Assembly (NCBI GenBank): GCA_028023455.1
Contig: JAQFVV010013284.1
Location: 62,001 to 126,000 of the forward strand
DNA: 64,000 bases
Reading direction: 5' to 3'
Origin: Epiperipatus broadwayi
Lineage: Eukaryota > Onychophora > Udeonychophora > Euonychophora > Peripatidae
Both the position numbers and the translations under genes were made by a program. Below, piece after piece: positions 33,302 through 44,730 of this stretch (its first letter is position 1; the number at the start of each line of letters is the position of its first letter). Below the pieces are notes generated by a model. The model was not told where the DNA came from and did not search any database. It worked only from the letters and a program-made list of their open reading frames with translations.

Positions 33302-35838
33302 GTAATTTTAATATTATTGGTAATATGTAATGTAATAATTTTTTTTAGGTCATCTATTAATGAATGAGGTATGAACGATGTTAAAAGTTATAAGTACACA
33401 TTTATCCAACATCAAACATATTTGAAAGAGTAGTAAAACTTTAAAATGTGCATGCAATAAATAATCTAAAATAATTAATAATAAGTAATATATTAATTAT
33501 GTGATTCTTTTGAATTTTATATTTAAAATATCTAAATAGTTTAGAACAATAGAGATAGAAATGTACGAGAAGTATAGTAAGGAATTTTCTTAAGAATAGC
33601 TGTATAGTTATATTAAAAATGAATTTTATTATTATTAGCAAAGTTGACAGAGAATTTGTCGATGTAATGTAGAGATGAATCTGAAGAAATCAGTCAGATA
33701 GTGACTTGGGAGTACTGATATCAAAGGAAACCAAGAGGATGTTTTATTGAAATATAAGGAATGAAATATGGGGATCATAATAATTTGTGTGACCTCAGTA
33801 TAGATAACTTTGCCCTATAACTGAGCACATATATTCTGGACAGTGTCTTTACATATTTTTGAAACTTTCTGATGTGATGAAGCTGAAGAAATAGCTTTAG
33901 CATCCTTCCAATATTAGAGGCAGATAGACAGATAAAAGTCACTCCTCTATGGCGTCCATAAATTCACTGTGCCATGATTGTTGAAGTTTTATAAAGGATA
34001 ATATCTTGTTTATTTTGATCCAATACATCTATATCTTCGCTATCTTGATTTCAAGAAAATACATCGTCAGGGAGATAATTTTATAGAAATGATACATAAG
34101 ATAGAAAGAAAGCTAGATAGTAGTCATGCAAGAATAGTTGTTTACTAGAGTAAAGTAGAATTATATAAGTCCAAAGTGAAAGTATAAGTATTATAAAAGA
34201 TGGAGAATCATATGATGTAATTTAAAGGAAAAAGAACTTAAAACCTTAGAATTAAGTTTTAAAGCAATAATAAGGTTTTGTAATATTGCACGTGATATTT
34301 TAATAGAAGAGATTGTACAATTGTGTGACGAAATGATTTAAAAGGTATAATAAAAAATGTGTATTTGTATATGGTGTGTGGATGACGATAATTGCTATAT
34401 AAAGCTTGGGATAGGATCAATAATTTGACTAATAATTATTATATGATCGATGATAAAACTGAACATCAAACTGTCATAAGGATTAAATTCTGTAGGATTC
34501 CATACTAACAAGAATATAATTAGAATTTTGCAATTTCGTATAATTTTACATAAAAGTAAAGATTTTATAGAAATATAAACCTGCAATTATAAGGATATAA
34601 ATGTTAATAGAAAATTTTAATAGATAGAAGTTTGTGTATTAAGCTAAGCTCAAAACATGTATCTGAAGATAATAATATTGTGAAATATTTTTTTTTTGTA
34701 ATTATTAATGGTAAAAGGGTAAAAAAAAAAAAAAAAAAAATTAGATAATAATGATGTTAAGACATCAACGGTAGAAATAAAAGAGTTTGTAATAAGTAAA
34801 TAGGGATATCCGCTGTAAATAATGTACAAACTGTTACTTGTTATAATGTTAATAAATTGTTATAAAATTTTATTAGTAGCTTTGTGTCTTGGTTGTTGTT
34901 TTTCCTACACATGAAATGCATGAAATCACAACGCACGTTTATAATTAAACATATTTAAGATTTTGCACAAAATAAATAAACATTAGAAATTTTAATAATT
35001 TATTTTATTTTATTTACATAATGAAATGAAAGAAGTATAATTAGAACAGATATGGTCATAACTTGATTGCCACAATACTTAAGTAAAATATATGCGAACG
35101 TTACCACATAACTTTTGATTATCGGATTGATAAATATTACCACGAAAATATTTAATACATCTAGAAAGAAAAGAGGATTGTATTACTCTATTATTGTCAT
35201 TGTTATTATTAATTAGTTATTTATTACGTAGTGAACTATGACATAAAATTCCCTTATCATAGTTGACTATGGCAATATGAAATCAGTTTTAATTACAATT
35301 TATAAACCTGAGATTTAAGTTAATTATTTATTTATTGATTGATTTATCTATTTGATTTGACATGATTAGATCAATTTAATTCTATTTCATTTAATTAATT
35401 TATTTTATGTGAGCTAGATTTTGTTTTAAAAAAACATTAAGATATGATAAACGTTTTAAAAGTCGTAAGAATGCTATTAGTCAATTATTTATGATAGTGT
35501 TCGTATGCCATTGGGATAGTATCTCAATGCAATCTCATCTTGTACCTTTGTCGTTGCTCCAGGTCTCATGGGAATAATGAAAGATATTTGTGTTGATTTT
35601 ATTTCATAGACACGACTAGATTTAATATAATTCTGAGCTAGTAATTATTTTATTTAAATTATAATGATATGTTTGATAGACTGAGCTAAAGAACCCGGAA
35701 TTATTATTAATGGTAATTATTATTGACCGGAAATAAATAAGTAACGAAAAATCCGGAATGTTTAACATACTTTTGGCATGTTATTGTTATATATTATGAT
35801 GGAGCGAGGGTGAAGGATACGGGAGGAGGTTATAGATA

Positions 35839-35870
35839 GAATTTGGCGCCCCACGTGGGGCGCCAAATTC
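35839..35870. repeat. Perfect 32-bp core palindrome with zero spacer
   Basis: The two arms meet between C35854 and G35855 inside GGCGCCCCACGTGGGGCGCC, flanked by GAATTT and its complement. It is far more GC-rich than its surroundings and holds the E-box-type hexamer CACGTG. TGGCGCCCCACGTGGGGC matches the primer-binding site for tRNA-Lys(CUU) at 17 of 18 bases. Confidence 0.95.
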
Positions 35871-38800
35871 TCTGTAACCTCCTCCATAACCTTTCCCTCG
35901 CTCCATAATAATATATAACATAATAACAACAAGATTATACTAATTATTCCGGATTTTCGTTACTTATTTATTTCCGGTCAATAACAATTAACATTAATAA
36001 TAATTCCGGGTTCTTTAGCTCAGTCTATCAAATATATCATTATGATTTAAATAAAATAATTACTAGCTCAGAATTTTATTAAATCTAGTCGTGTTTATGA
36101 AATAAAATCAACACAAATATCTTTCATTATTCCCATGAGACCTGGAGCAATGACAAAGGTACAAGATGAGATTTCATTGAGATACTATCCCAATGGCATA
36201 CGAACACTATCATAAATAATTGATTAATAGCATTCTTACGACTTTTAAAACTTTTATCATATCTTAATATTTTTTAAAACAAAATCTAGCTCACATAAAA
36301 TAAATTAATTAAATAAAATAGAATTAAATTGATCTAATCATGTCAAATCAAATAGATAAATCAATTAGTAAATAAATAATTAAATTAAATCTCAGGTTTA
36401 TAAATTGTAATTAAAACTGATTTTATATTGCCATAGTCAACTATGATAAGGGAATTTTATGTCATAGTTCACTACGTAATAAATAACTAATTAATAATAA
36501 CAATGACAATAATAGAGTAATACAATCCTCTTTTCTTTCTAGATGTATTAAATATTTTCGTGGTAATATTTATCAATCCGATAATCAAAACTTATGTGGT
36601 AACGTTCGCATATATTTTACTTAAGTATTGTGGCAATCAAGTTATGACCAATATCTGTTCTAATTATACTTCTTTCATTTCATTATGTAAATAAAATAAA
36701 ATAAATTATTAAAATTTCTAATGTTTATTTACTTTGTGCAAAATCTTAAATATGTTTAATTATAAACGTGCATTGTGATTTCATGCATTTCATGTGTAGG
36801 AAAAACAACAACCAAGACACAAAGCTTACTAATAAAATTTTATAACATTTTATTAACATTATAACAAGTAACAATTTGTACATTATTTACAGCGGATATC
36901 CCTATCTACTTATTACAAACTCTTTTATTTCTACCCGTTGATGTCTTAACATTATTATTATCTAATTTTTACTTTATCCTTTTACCATTAATAATTACAA
37001 AAAAATTTATTTCACAATATTATTATCTTCAGATACATGTTTTGAGCTTAGTTTAATACACAAAATTCTAGCTATTAAAATTTTCTATTGACATTTATAT
37101 CCTTATAATTTCAGGTTTATATTTCTATAAAATCTTTACTTTTATGTAAAATTATACAAAATTTACAAAATTCTAATTATATTCTTGTTAGTATGGAATC
37201 CTACAGAATTTAATCCTTATGACAATTTGATGTTCAGTTTTATCATCGATCATAGAATAATTATTAGTCAAATTATTGATTCTATTCCTAGTTTTATATA
37301 GCAATTAATATCATCCACACACCATATACAAATACACATTTTTTTACTATACATTTTAAATCATTTCGTCACACAATTGTACAATCTCTTCTATTAAAAT
37401 ATCACGTGCAATATTCCAAAAACTTATTATTGCTTTAAAACTTAATTCTAAGGCTTTAAGTTCTTTTTTCTTTTAAATTACATCATATGATTCTCCATCT
37501 TTTATAATACTTATACTTTCACTTTGGACTTATACAATTCTACTTTACTCTAGTAAATAACTATTCTTACCTAACTATTATCTAGCTTCCTTTCTATCTT
37601 ATGTATCATTTCTATAAAATTATCTCCCTGACGATGTATTTTCATGAAATCAAGATAGCGAAGATATAGATGCATTGGATCAAAATAAACAAGATATTAT
37701 CCTTTATATAACTTCAACAATCATGGCACAGTGAATTTATGGACGCCATAGAGGAGTGACTTTTATCTGTCTATCTGCCTCTAATATTGGAAGGATGCTA
37801 AAGCTATTTCTTCAGCTTCATCACATCAGAAAGTTTCAAAGATATGTAAAGACACTGTCCAGAATATATGTGCTCAGTTATAGGGCAAAGTTATCTATAC
37901 TGAGGTCACACAAATTATTATGATCCCCATATTTCATTCCTTATATTTCAATAAAACATCCTCTTGGTTTCCTTTGATATCAGTACTCCCAAGTCACTAT
38001 CTGACTGATTTCTTAAGATTCATCTCTACATTACATCGACAAATTCTTTGTCTACCTTGCTAATAATAATAAAATTCATTTTTAATATAACTATACAGCT
38101 ATTCTTAAGAAAATTCTTTACTATACTTCTCGTACATTTCTATCTCTGTTGTTCTAAACTATTTGGATATTTTCAATATAAAATTCAAAAGAATCACATA
38201 ATTAATATGTTATTTATTATTAATTATTTTAAATTATTTATTGCATGCACATTTTAAAGTTTTACTACTCTCTCAAATATATGTTGGATGTTGAATAAAT
38301 GTGTACTTATAACTTTTAACATCGTTCATACCTCACTCATTAATAGATGACCTAAAAAAAAATTACATTACATATTACCAATAATATTAAAATTACCAAC
38401 GATCTCTTTCCTCTGGATCGTATTTGTAAACTTCTCCATTCCAGGACTTCTAGTAGGTATTTAAAATTTTCCATACACACATTTTATTTATTATTAATAT
38501 TTCTCTCATTCCATTAGCTCATATTTTAATTATAACTATTATAAAATTTATGTTTATATGTTTCCCTAAGCTAATTCAAATTTTATACTTTAAATACAAT
38601 AAAAAAAAATATTAAAATTATATTTACGATACATCTTTGTTGCACTCGCTTGGAAAATCGTTCCTGGCAAAGCTAAATAAAAAAATATACTTTATTTTCT
38701 GCAGTCCTTTAATGTTCTATTTTAAAATTTTAATTATGTTTATTAATTCTTCTTAGACGATGATCTTTAGTTTTCTTCATATTCTCCCACTTATTCTTGA

Positions 38801-40480
38801 GATCTCCATTACATAGTCTGCTAGCTTTTTCCCCCGCGCTTGGTTTTCCCTCGATGCATCTTGTACTTTATTTTAGAAAATTCAATAAATTTTTCTTTAT
38901 TTCCCTGGATCCATTTTCTCCTTTTAGTGATTAATTTTATATCTGTTTAAACAATATTTCTTCCATTTTAATATCTTTTCCTCTTTTCTATGATAAGATA
39001 AAATCCAGGTTTCCTTTAGTAAATTCATATAGCACTTTATACAGGATTATGGCTTTTCTTCTGCTTTTTACTTTTGGAAATTATATATTTTTAATTAATG
39101 TTTTCCTTTAACATAACATATTTTTCTTCCTCATTTTCTTTATATTTATTTGAACACATAATATGATTTTTCTCATAGAGAAATATGACTTAGTTTTAAG
39201 CATTTATAAAACAAATGTTCGTCATAAGATTTTCTCAATAGTAAATACTTTTTTTCTTATATTTTCACACAGCGTCTTCTTTGTATTTTTTAGAGTTATA
39301 GGACTTAGTTTCTGGTTGAGCACGTATAAAATAAAACTTATACAATTTTCATTCATTTTTCTTTTAATAATTATTTCAATTATTATTTTTGGTATTTCCA
39401 TCTTTACTGTAGTATGAATGGTCAAATTTGAATAAATCCACCGGTAAGATCACGTAAAAATTAGCAAATCATCTTTCTGGATACAAAATTATTTTATCTG
39501 TTCAAGACTAACTTTAGAATAATTATTAATTTATAAATTTATATTACTTTTTTTCAGCTTCGATGTTACAAGCAATTCAAAAAAGTTACCTTCCTCTTCA
39601 ACTTTCACATTCCATCTCCCGCTTCTGTCTATCTTAGATTTTTTTCTTGCCAATTTAAATCCGTTGATTGGTCAATATTTGTTTTTAGCACGAACAATAT
39701 TAGTCATTCTATTTTGGGATAATAAATTGTACTTTTAAATAAATATTTATGACGTAATGTCTGGAATATTATTTTAACTTAATATTATTAAATTAAATTA
39801 TAGTTTGATAAACTTTTTTTTTTTTTTCTTTAAAATAATTATTAAGACAATATATAACATTTTTAACTTTAAATTTTAATGATGGATGGCAATTATATCT
39901 AGTTTTTTAAATTCACAAACTTTATTATTATCTACCAAGTGTGTGTGTGCGTGAAGGCATTTAATATACGATCACGTGTCTATCAACTTTATAAAATAAT
40001 TTCTTTTTTTATTTATGTCTTAGTTTAAATCACCAAAACTAACGTACTTTATAAAATTTTGGAAAATAAATTGAAACTTATAGAACCAAATATAACTCTC
40101 ACCATCCTACAGTTTATTAATAAAAAATATACCCTATTAATTTTGACTAACTATAAAATTATATTTCATTTATTTAATCTATTAATTCTCTGAAACTATT
40201 ATTTTAAAATTATTACAATAATTTTAGCTATTTATAGCTGTGTTATTTTGTATGGCCAGCTTTCACAACCATAAGCAATGATATTAAAACTTTATTTAAC
40301 TGTTTACTTTTAAAAATACTTTATTACACTATGATCGGTTAGGTATTTTAGCTTAAAATTGTATTACAAAACTATTATTACTTTTATATCACCTAAATAT
40401 CACTTAAAATTTAAAATTTTTTTTCATAATTGACCTTTCTATCCTACCTATGACCTACAGACAAGGGCACAATATGTACA
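35855..40480 (-). repeat. Right arm of a 9.3-kb palindrome
   Basis: Reverse complement of the left arm. Differences include CpG-type changes (left CGCGCTAAAAA, here GTGCTAAAAA on the matching strand; left ACGTAAAGG, here ATGTAATGG) and small indels. This looks like evolved divergence rather than read noise. The right flank matches the left flank for some tens of bases more. Confidence 0.95.
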
Positions 40481-41135
40481 AATAAAGTTTTGCTAAAAAG
40501 TGTTCAAAGTGATTTGGATAAATTGTAAAAATGAAATATAAATATAGAATATAAAATAATTATAAAAACATACTACATTGAAAGAAGAACAAGATATAAA
40601 TAATGCACATGATTTAAATTATACAGTCTCTTAGTTTAACTTTAATAATAAGTAAATAATGATTTGCATAGTCTATAAAATTAAATTAGAAAAATAGTTA
40701 TGGACTTTTTAGATCTAAAGATTAAAATATAATTGGATTTTTTTCATGTAATAGTCTAGATAAAATTTTAGCTATGATATTGTCTAGGCAATAACCAATT
40801 TAAACTCACCATGAAATCTAAAACAATGTGATATAACAGCAATACTATTTTTTTGTTTCATGTTAAACCAAAAGTTGAATTACTTTTAATTCATACTACA
40901 TCAGATTTATAACTCATATTAATTATAATATTTGACTAATACCTTATCTATACTTGGTTTAACATGGATCAGGTAAATAGTATTGCTATTAATAGGTACA
41001 TGTGGTTTTATTTTGCATTATCAGTTTTAATTAATTGTTTCATGGTTACATTGCAGCCAAAATTTTATATCTGTTTATCTGGAAAAATTTCTACTATAGT
41101 TTCACATTTACATTTATAAGTGTGTTATTTGAAAT
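40481..41135. other. Spacer, nothing recognised
   Basis: AT-rich, no structure apart from the short match to the left flank at its start. Confidence 0.35.
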
Positions 41136-41159
41136 ACAGGCACTTTTCATACCTGGATC

Positions 41160-41425
41160 ATAATTGTAAATATAGGGGATTTGAACTCAGACTTTCAAGA
41201 ACCTTTCAGTGATCCACACTATCTCACATCACTGATACACATGATCACACACATCTACACATGATCACACACATTTACACATTATCACACACATCTACAC
41301 ATGATCACACACATCTTTTCTACATGTGCATGATCATGTGCATCAGCAATGTGAGATAGTGTGGATAGTTGAAAGGTGCTTGAAAGTTTGAGTTCCAGTC
41401 CCTTCTATTTATAAGTGTATGAAAA
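41160..41425. repeat. SINE-like foldback around a 20-bp minisatellite
   Basis: GAACTCAGACTTTCAAG and CCTTTCAGTGATCCACAC on the left are inverted as GATAGTGTGGATAGTTGAAA and CTTGAAAGTTTGAGTTC on the right. Between them a 20-bp unit (ATGATCACACACATCTACAC) is repeated about four times (41232-41318). GAGTTCCAGTCCC resembles a B box. A single arm relative lies at 45515-45610. Confidence 0.75.
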
Positions 41426-41622
41426 CCTTAAAGATAATACAATCATATATATATACTCCTGATAGAGAAAGAGGAGGTATGGCTTATTAAGCTTGCCACT
41501 GGCTAGGTAGAGAAGATTTGATCTACTAGCTGATTGATTTTTGGATTGTCCAATTGAAAGAAAAATCTTAATTCTGAATAAAATCTAAAAGAACTTCTGT
41601 CTTATTTGATAAAAATTTAAAT
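41426..41622. other. Spacer, nothing recognised
   Basis: Short non-coding stretch between the foldback and a SINE. Confidence 0.3.
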
Positions 41623-41635
41623 AAAGGTCATAATA

Positions 41636-41749
41636 GGCAACAAGCATTGTTAGCTGAGAGGTCATCACAGTTGCCTTGCAAGCAAGTAGTTGGTTGCATA
41701 CGGTTGTGGGTTTGCCTCCCGGCCGATGCTATGACATATGGGAAAACAA
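41636..41749 (+). mobile_element. tRNA-derived SINE, family S1, 13-bp TSD
   Basis: AAAGGTCATAATA flanks it at 41623-41635 and 41750-41762. The body starts GGCAACAAGCATTGTTAGCT, shows TGCCTTGCAAGCA (anticodon-arm region), a decayed B-box region (GTGGGTTTGCCTCC), and CGGCCGATGCTATGACATAT, ending in an A-rich tail. Close to the copies at 16473 and 26748. The tRNA fold has an internal duplication (AAGTAGTTGGTTGC). Confidence 0.92.
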
Positions 41750-41762
41750 AAAGGTCATAATA

Positions 41763-42640
41763 AGCAAATATAGTATCTGCAATACATGTTACCTTTATAG
41801 TTTTTGTTAAGTATGATTTAATGAATCTTGATGGTACTTCTACATCTATGCTTTTACACAAGTGTTTGCATGCACAAGAATTTTAAAACACTTAAATATT
41901 TTCTTTTTTTATTATTATTATTTTATGCTTATTTGTAGTTATATTCTAAACTAATTATAATTTCCTAAGAATAATCTAATAACAAAAATAATTGAATAAA
42001 ATAATTTAAGTATTAAAATTTTAAACAAAGACTTAGCTTAGTCTTTTTAAGAGATTCCATGCAACATAATTGACAATTCATCAGATTCTTGAAAATTATA
42101 TACATTAACTTTCTGTATTTTAAATAATCTCTGCTAATTCATTCCAGTTTTTTTAAAAAGCTATTCTTTTTATATATTTTTCTTATACATACATTTTTTT
42201 AGGCATCTATTTATAAATTCTATGGAGTAGGACAGTATGAAGAATTGATTGCTGAGAATTTTTTTAACTGATCCCTAATATCAACTTGTAAATGTTTTAT
42301 AATGTATATATCTATAATAAAAAATAATTTAAATTTATAATAAACAAACTAGTTGCCAAAACATGCAATTTGTATTTTTTATATTATTATTTAATCTCAA
42401 TTTTTAACAAAATAACAGTATAATGGAGACTAAATTTATGTAAAAATCACTTTATGTCTGTTCAATATCTTGTATGATTCTCATAAACTCCTAGGTAATT
42501 ACAAGTGTATTCTAAAATAAAATGATAAATATGTAATTGTGTTTGAAAGTGTGTCCACTCTATTAACCTTGATGCTAAGATTAAGGGTCAACTGTTATAG
42601 AATTATATCTTTAAAATATTTGTTTGACTAAAGTTTCTTA
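41763..42640. other. AT-rich spacer, nothing recognised
   Basis: No gene or repeat was recognised in this stretch. Confidence 0.35.
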
Positions 42641-42659
42641 GATTATTTATAACTATACA

Positions 42660-42985
42660 TTTGCAATTTTTTCGCATGCGTTAGTGAAGCTGTAATTATA
42701 CTATAATGTTTAATATGCCTGCTTAGCGCTTTTGAAATTTAGTATTCTAATCTCATACTCATAACTTTACTGAATGAAGATTGTTGTAATTTATTGTACA
42801 CATATGCAAATGTGCTTGAATTTTTAAATAGTTAGTCCATTGTTTGGAGAGGGCAAAGCATGCTTCTCTTCTATTAATGGCACTGAGATCATTTGCTATG
42901 TAAAAAGCTTCTTTCACCTTTCTTTTGGAATCACTCTTCTCTGTGCAAATTATTTGGGCAGAATTAGGTTTGAATACATATTAAG
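42660..42985 (-). mobile_element. Penelope-like family 2 fragment (copy 2)
   Basis: TTTTTTCGCATGCGTTAGTG and the non-coding part match 8262-8416. The coding end from about 42838 matches the 8417-8560 region (TTAGTCCATTGTTTGGAGAG, then GCAAAGCATGC) and breaks off where a foldback half begins. The GIY-YIG signature itself is missing. Confidence 0.7.
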
Positions 42986-43025
42986 ACTGTGCGCCAGAAA
43001 AAACACAGTAGGGACATCTGCAAAT
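42978..43025. mobile_element. Half copy of the 4366-type foldback repeat
   Basis: TTAAGACTGTGCGCCAGAAA and CAGTAGGGACATCTGC match the left arm of the foldback at 4366-4531, with substitutions. Confidence 0.6.
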
Positions 43026-44323
43026 CTTTAACAATATTTATTTAAAAAACAATAAAACATCTGATTTTTTTGTATAAATAAACATATTTTCCAGGAGTTT
43101 GGGATATATCAGACTTCATATTATCCTTCTCAAAAATAACTACAAGCATTTGTATTTTTGAAAAGGGGTGTAATATTGTAACCATGTGTGATAAAAATCA
43201 GTACAAAAGTAATATGTCAAAAATCATCACATATATAATTATACTTCATTCAGGGGAGAAACTTATGACCAAAATGATAAAATACTGCCTAAACTTTAAA
43301 TATGTACTTTGGTGGTCCAACAAATATTTAAAAAATGTGCTTATGTACATAAAGTGAGCAGTTATTAATAAGCATATTCTCCAAGAGTTTATTTATGAAT
43401 TTTATTTTTAAATAGTTAATAAAAGAGCAATAGAGAGGCTGCAGACACATAATTAAAGTATAAAGAATTGTACTTTGGGGTTAACAGAGATATTCAAAAT
43501 AAAATATACTTTAAAATTAGCAGGTATTTATAATCTCAGCATTTCCCAATATTAATTTGATTGTTATTGTCTAAACAAATTCATATATAATATAACAATA
43601 AAAACATGAAGTTATTACCTCAAATATCTATTATTATAAAAAGATGTGTGAAGTGTATTGGCAAAACCGGAACTTACAATCATTTTTAATTAATGAGTGT
43701 CATCCATGTCAGAATTTACATGGAGAGATAGTGTTGGCTTCATGTCCACACTAAACCAACCTATTTTTTGCATTATTTCTATGGCAGGCACAACAAGCAC
43801 ATTGAGCATGTGATAAAATTATGGTTTAATGTTTTTCATCAAGGTAAAGAGCAAATGATAAAATTGCAGTAGAAACCTTTACATTTGAAACAAACAAATT
43901 ATGAAATAAAATAACACGACCAATAAACAACAACTAAAAAGGAAATAAATTAATGAATACATATTATGTCTTGATCACTGAAACCCTAAAAATCTTTTAT
44001 TTGATTTGATTTGGAACTCAAAAAAAATATGTAATTAAGAGTTGTTTAATGGCAAGCTCATGTTTATATATTATACTTTTTTATAAAGAAATGAGCAATT
44101 TTTTAAAAGAACTGTGGTTCTTATATATTTATATCATTCATGTTTATCATGTATTTATAGGACAATGACCTGTAATGTTTCACAACAGTAAGGCACATTA
44201 TAGTAAACCTACATTACTATCCTTCCTTAAAGACATTCACTTTTTACACATACACTCATTGCTTTGTTAACAAGCCTACCAATAAACTAAGGCAAAATTT
44301 GTGAATGTCATTTTAAGTCAGTA
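43026..44323. other. Spacer with a possible RTE scrap
   Basis: Mostly featureless. At 43421-43505 AATAGAGAGGCTGCAGAC and TGTACTTTGGGGTTAACAG read RAIERLQT and LGLT on the plus strand, resembling the RTE C-terminus at 60630-61150. Short and stop-laden. Confidence 0.35.
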
Positions 44324-44730
44324 TTAATATTAATATTCATATTACTTATATTTGCATATGTAAAAAAATATGTTACTATTCTACATATCATTTGTTTTTG
44401 TCATGTGAATAAAATTCCAATGCCTTAAAAAAAACATTTCTATAACATCATGAATAAATAAACTTCAACTCACAAAAATTATAAAGATATGAATTTTTGT
44501 ACCAGTTTCTTACGTCAAATAGCAAATTAATATTAATATTCATATTACTTATATTTGCATATGTAAAAAATATGTTACTATTCTACATATCATTTGTTTT
44601 TGTCATGTGAATAAAATTCCAATGCCTTAAAAAAAAAACATTTCTATAACACCATGAATAAATAAACTTCAACTCACAAAAATTATAAAGATATGAATTT
44701 TTGTACCAGTTTCTTACATCAAATAGCAAA
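44324..44730. repeat. Recent tandem duplication, 2 units of about 202 bp
   Basis: TTAATATTAATATTCATATT begins at 44324 and again at 44526. Both units run through TGCATATGTAAAAAA, TCTACATATCATTTG, AATGCCTTAAAAAAAA and ACCAGTTTCTTAC. Differences are few (CGTCAAA or CATCAAA, CATC or CACC, one A-run length), so the duplication is recent. Confidence 0.9.

Larger units (their letters stand above)
31221..35854 (+). repeat. Left arm of a 9.3-kb palindrome
   Basis: The arm is mirrored in 35855-40480 from end to end; its outer tip reads TGTATATATTGTGCCC and the mate has TGTACATATTGTGCCC. Identity stays high through the arm, judged by eye at well over 90 percent, with scattered substitutions, indels and a poly(A) of about 20 at about 34722 that is shorter in the mate. 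Small frames of 60-84 codons occur in both arms but show no protein family. Confidence 0.95.

Noticed and set aside
36900-37060. Second, independent set of features in the right palindrome arm
   Set aside because: Everything there mirrors the left arm, so it was described once.
32272-39425. Mirrored 60-84 codon frames in the palindrome arms
   Set aside because: They are hydrophobic or lysine-rich products of AT-rich sequence, found on opposite strands of the same region, without a family match.
41232-41318. CRISPR-like array
   Set aside because: Repeats are contiguous, 20 bp, with no spacers; it is a minisatellite in animal DNA.
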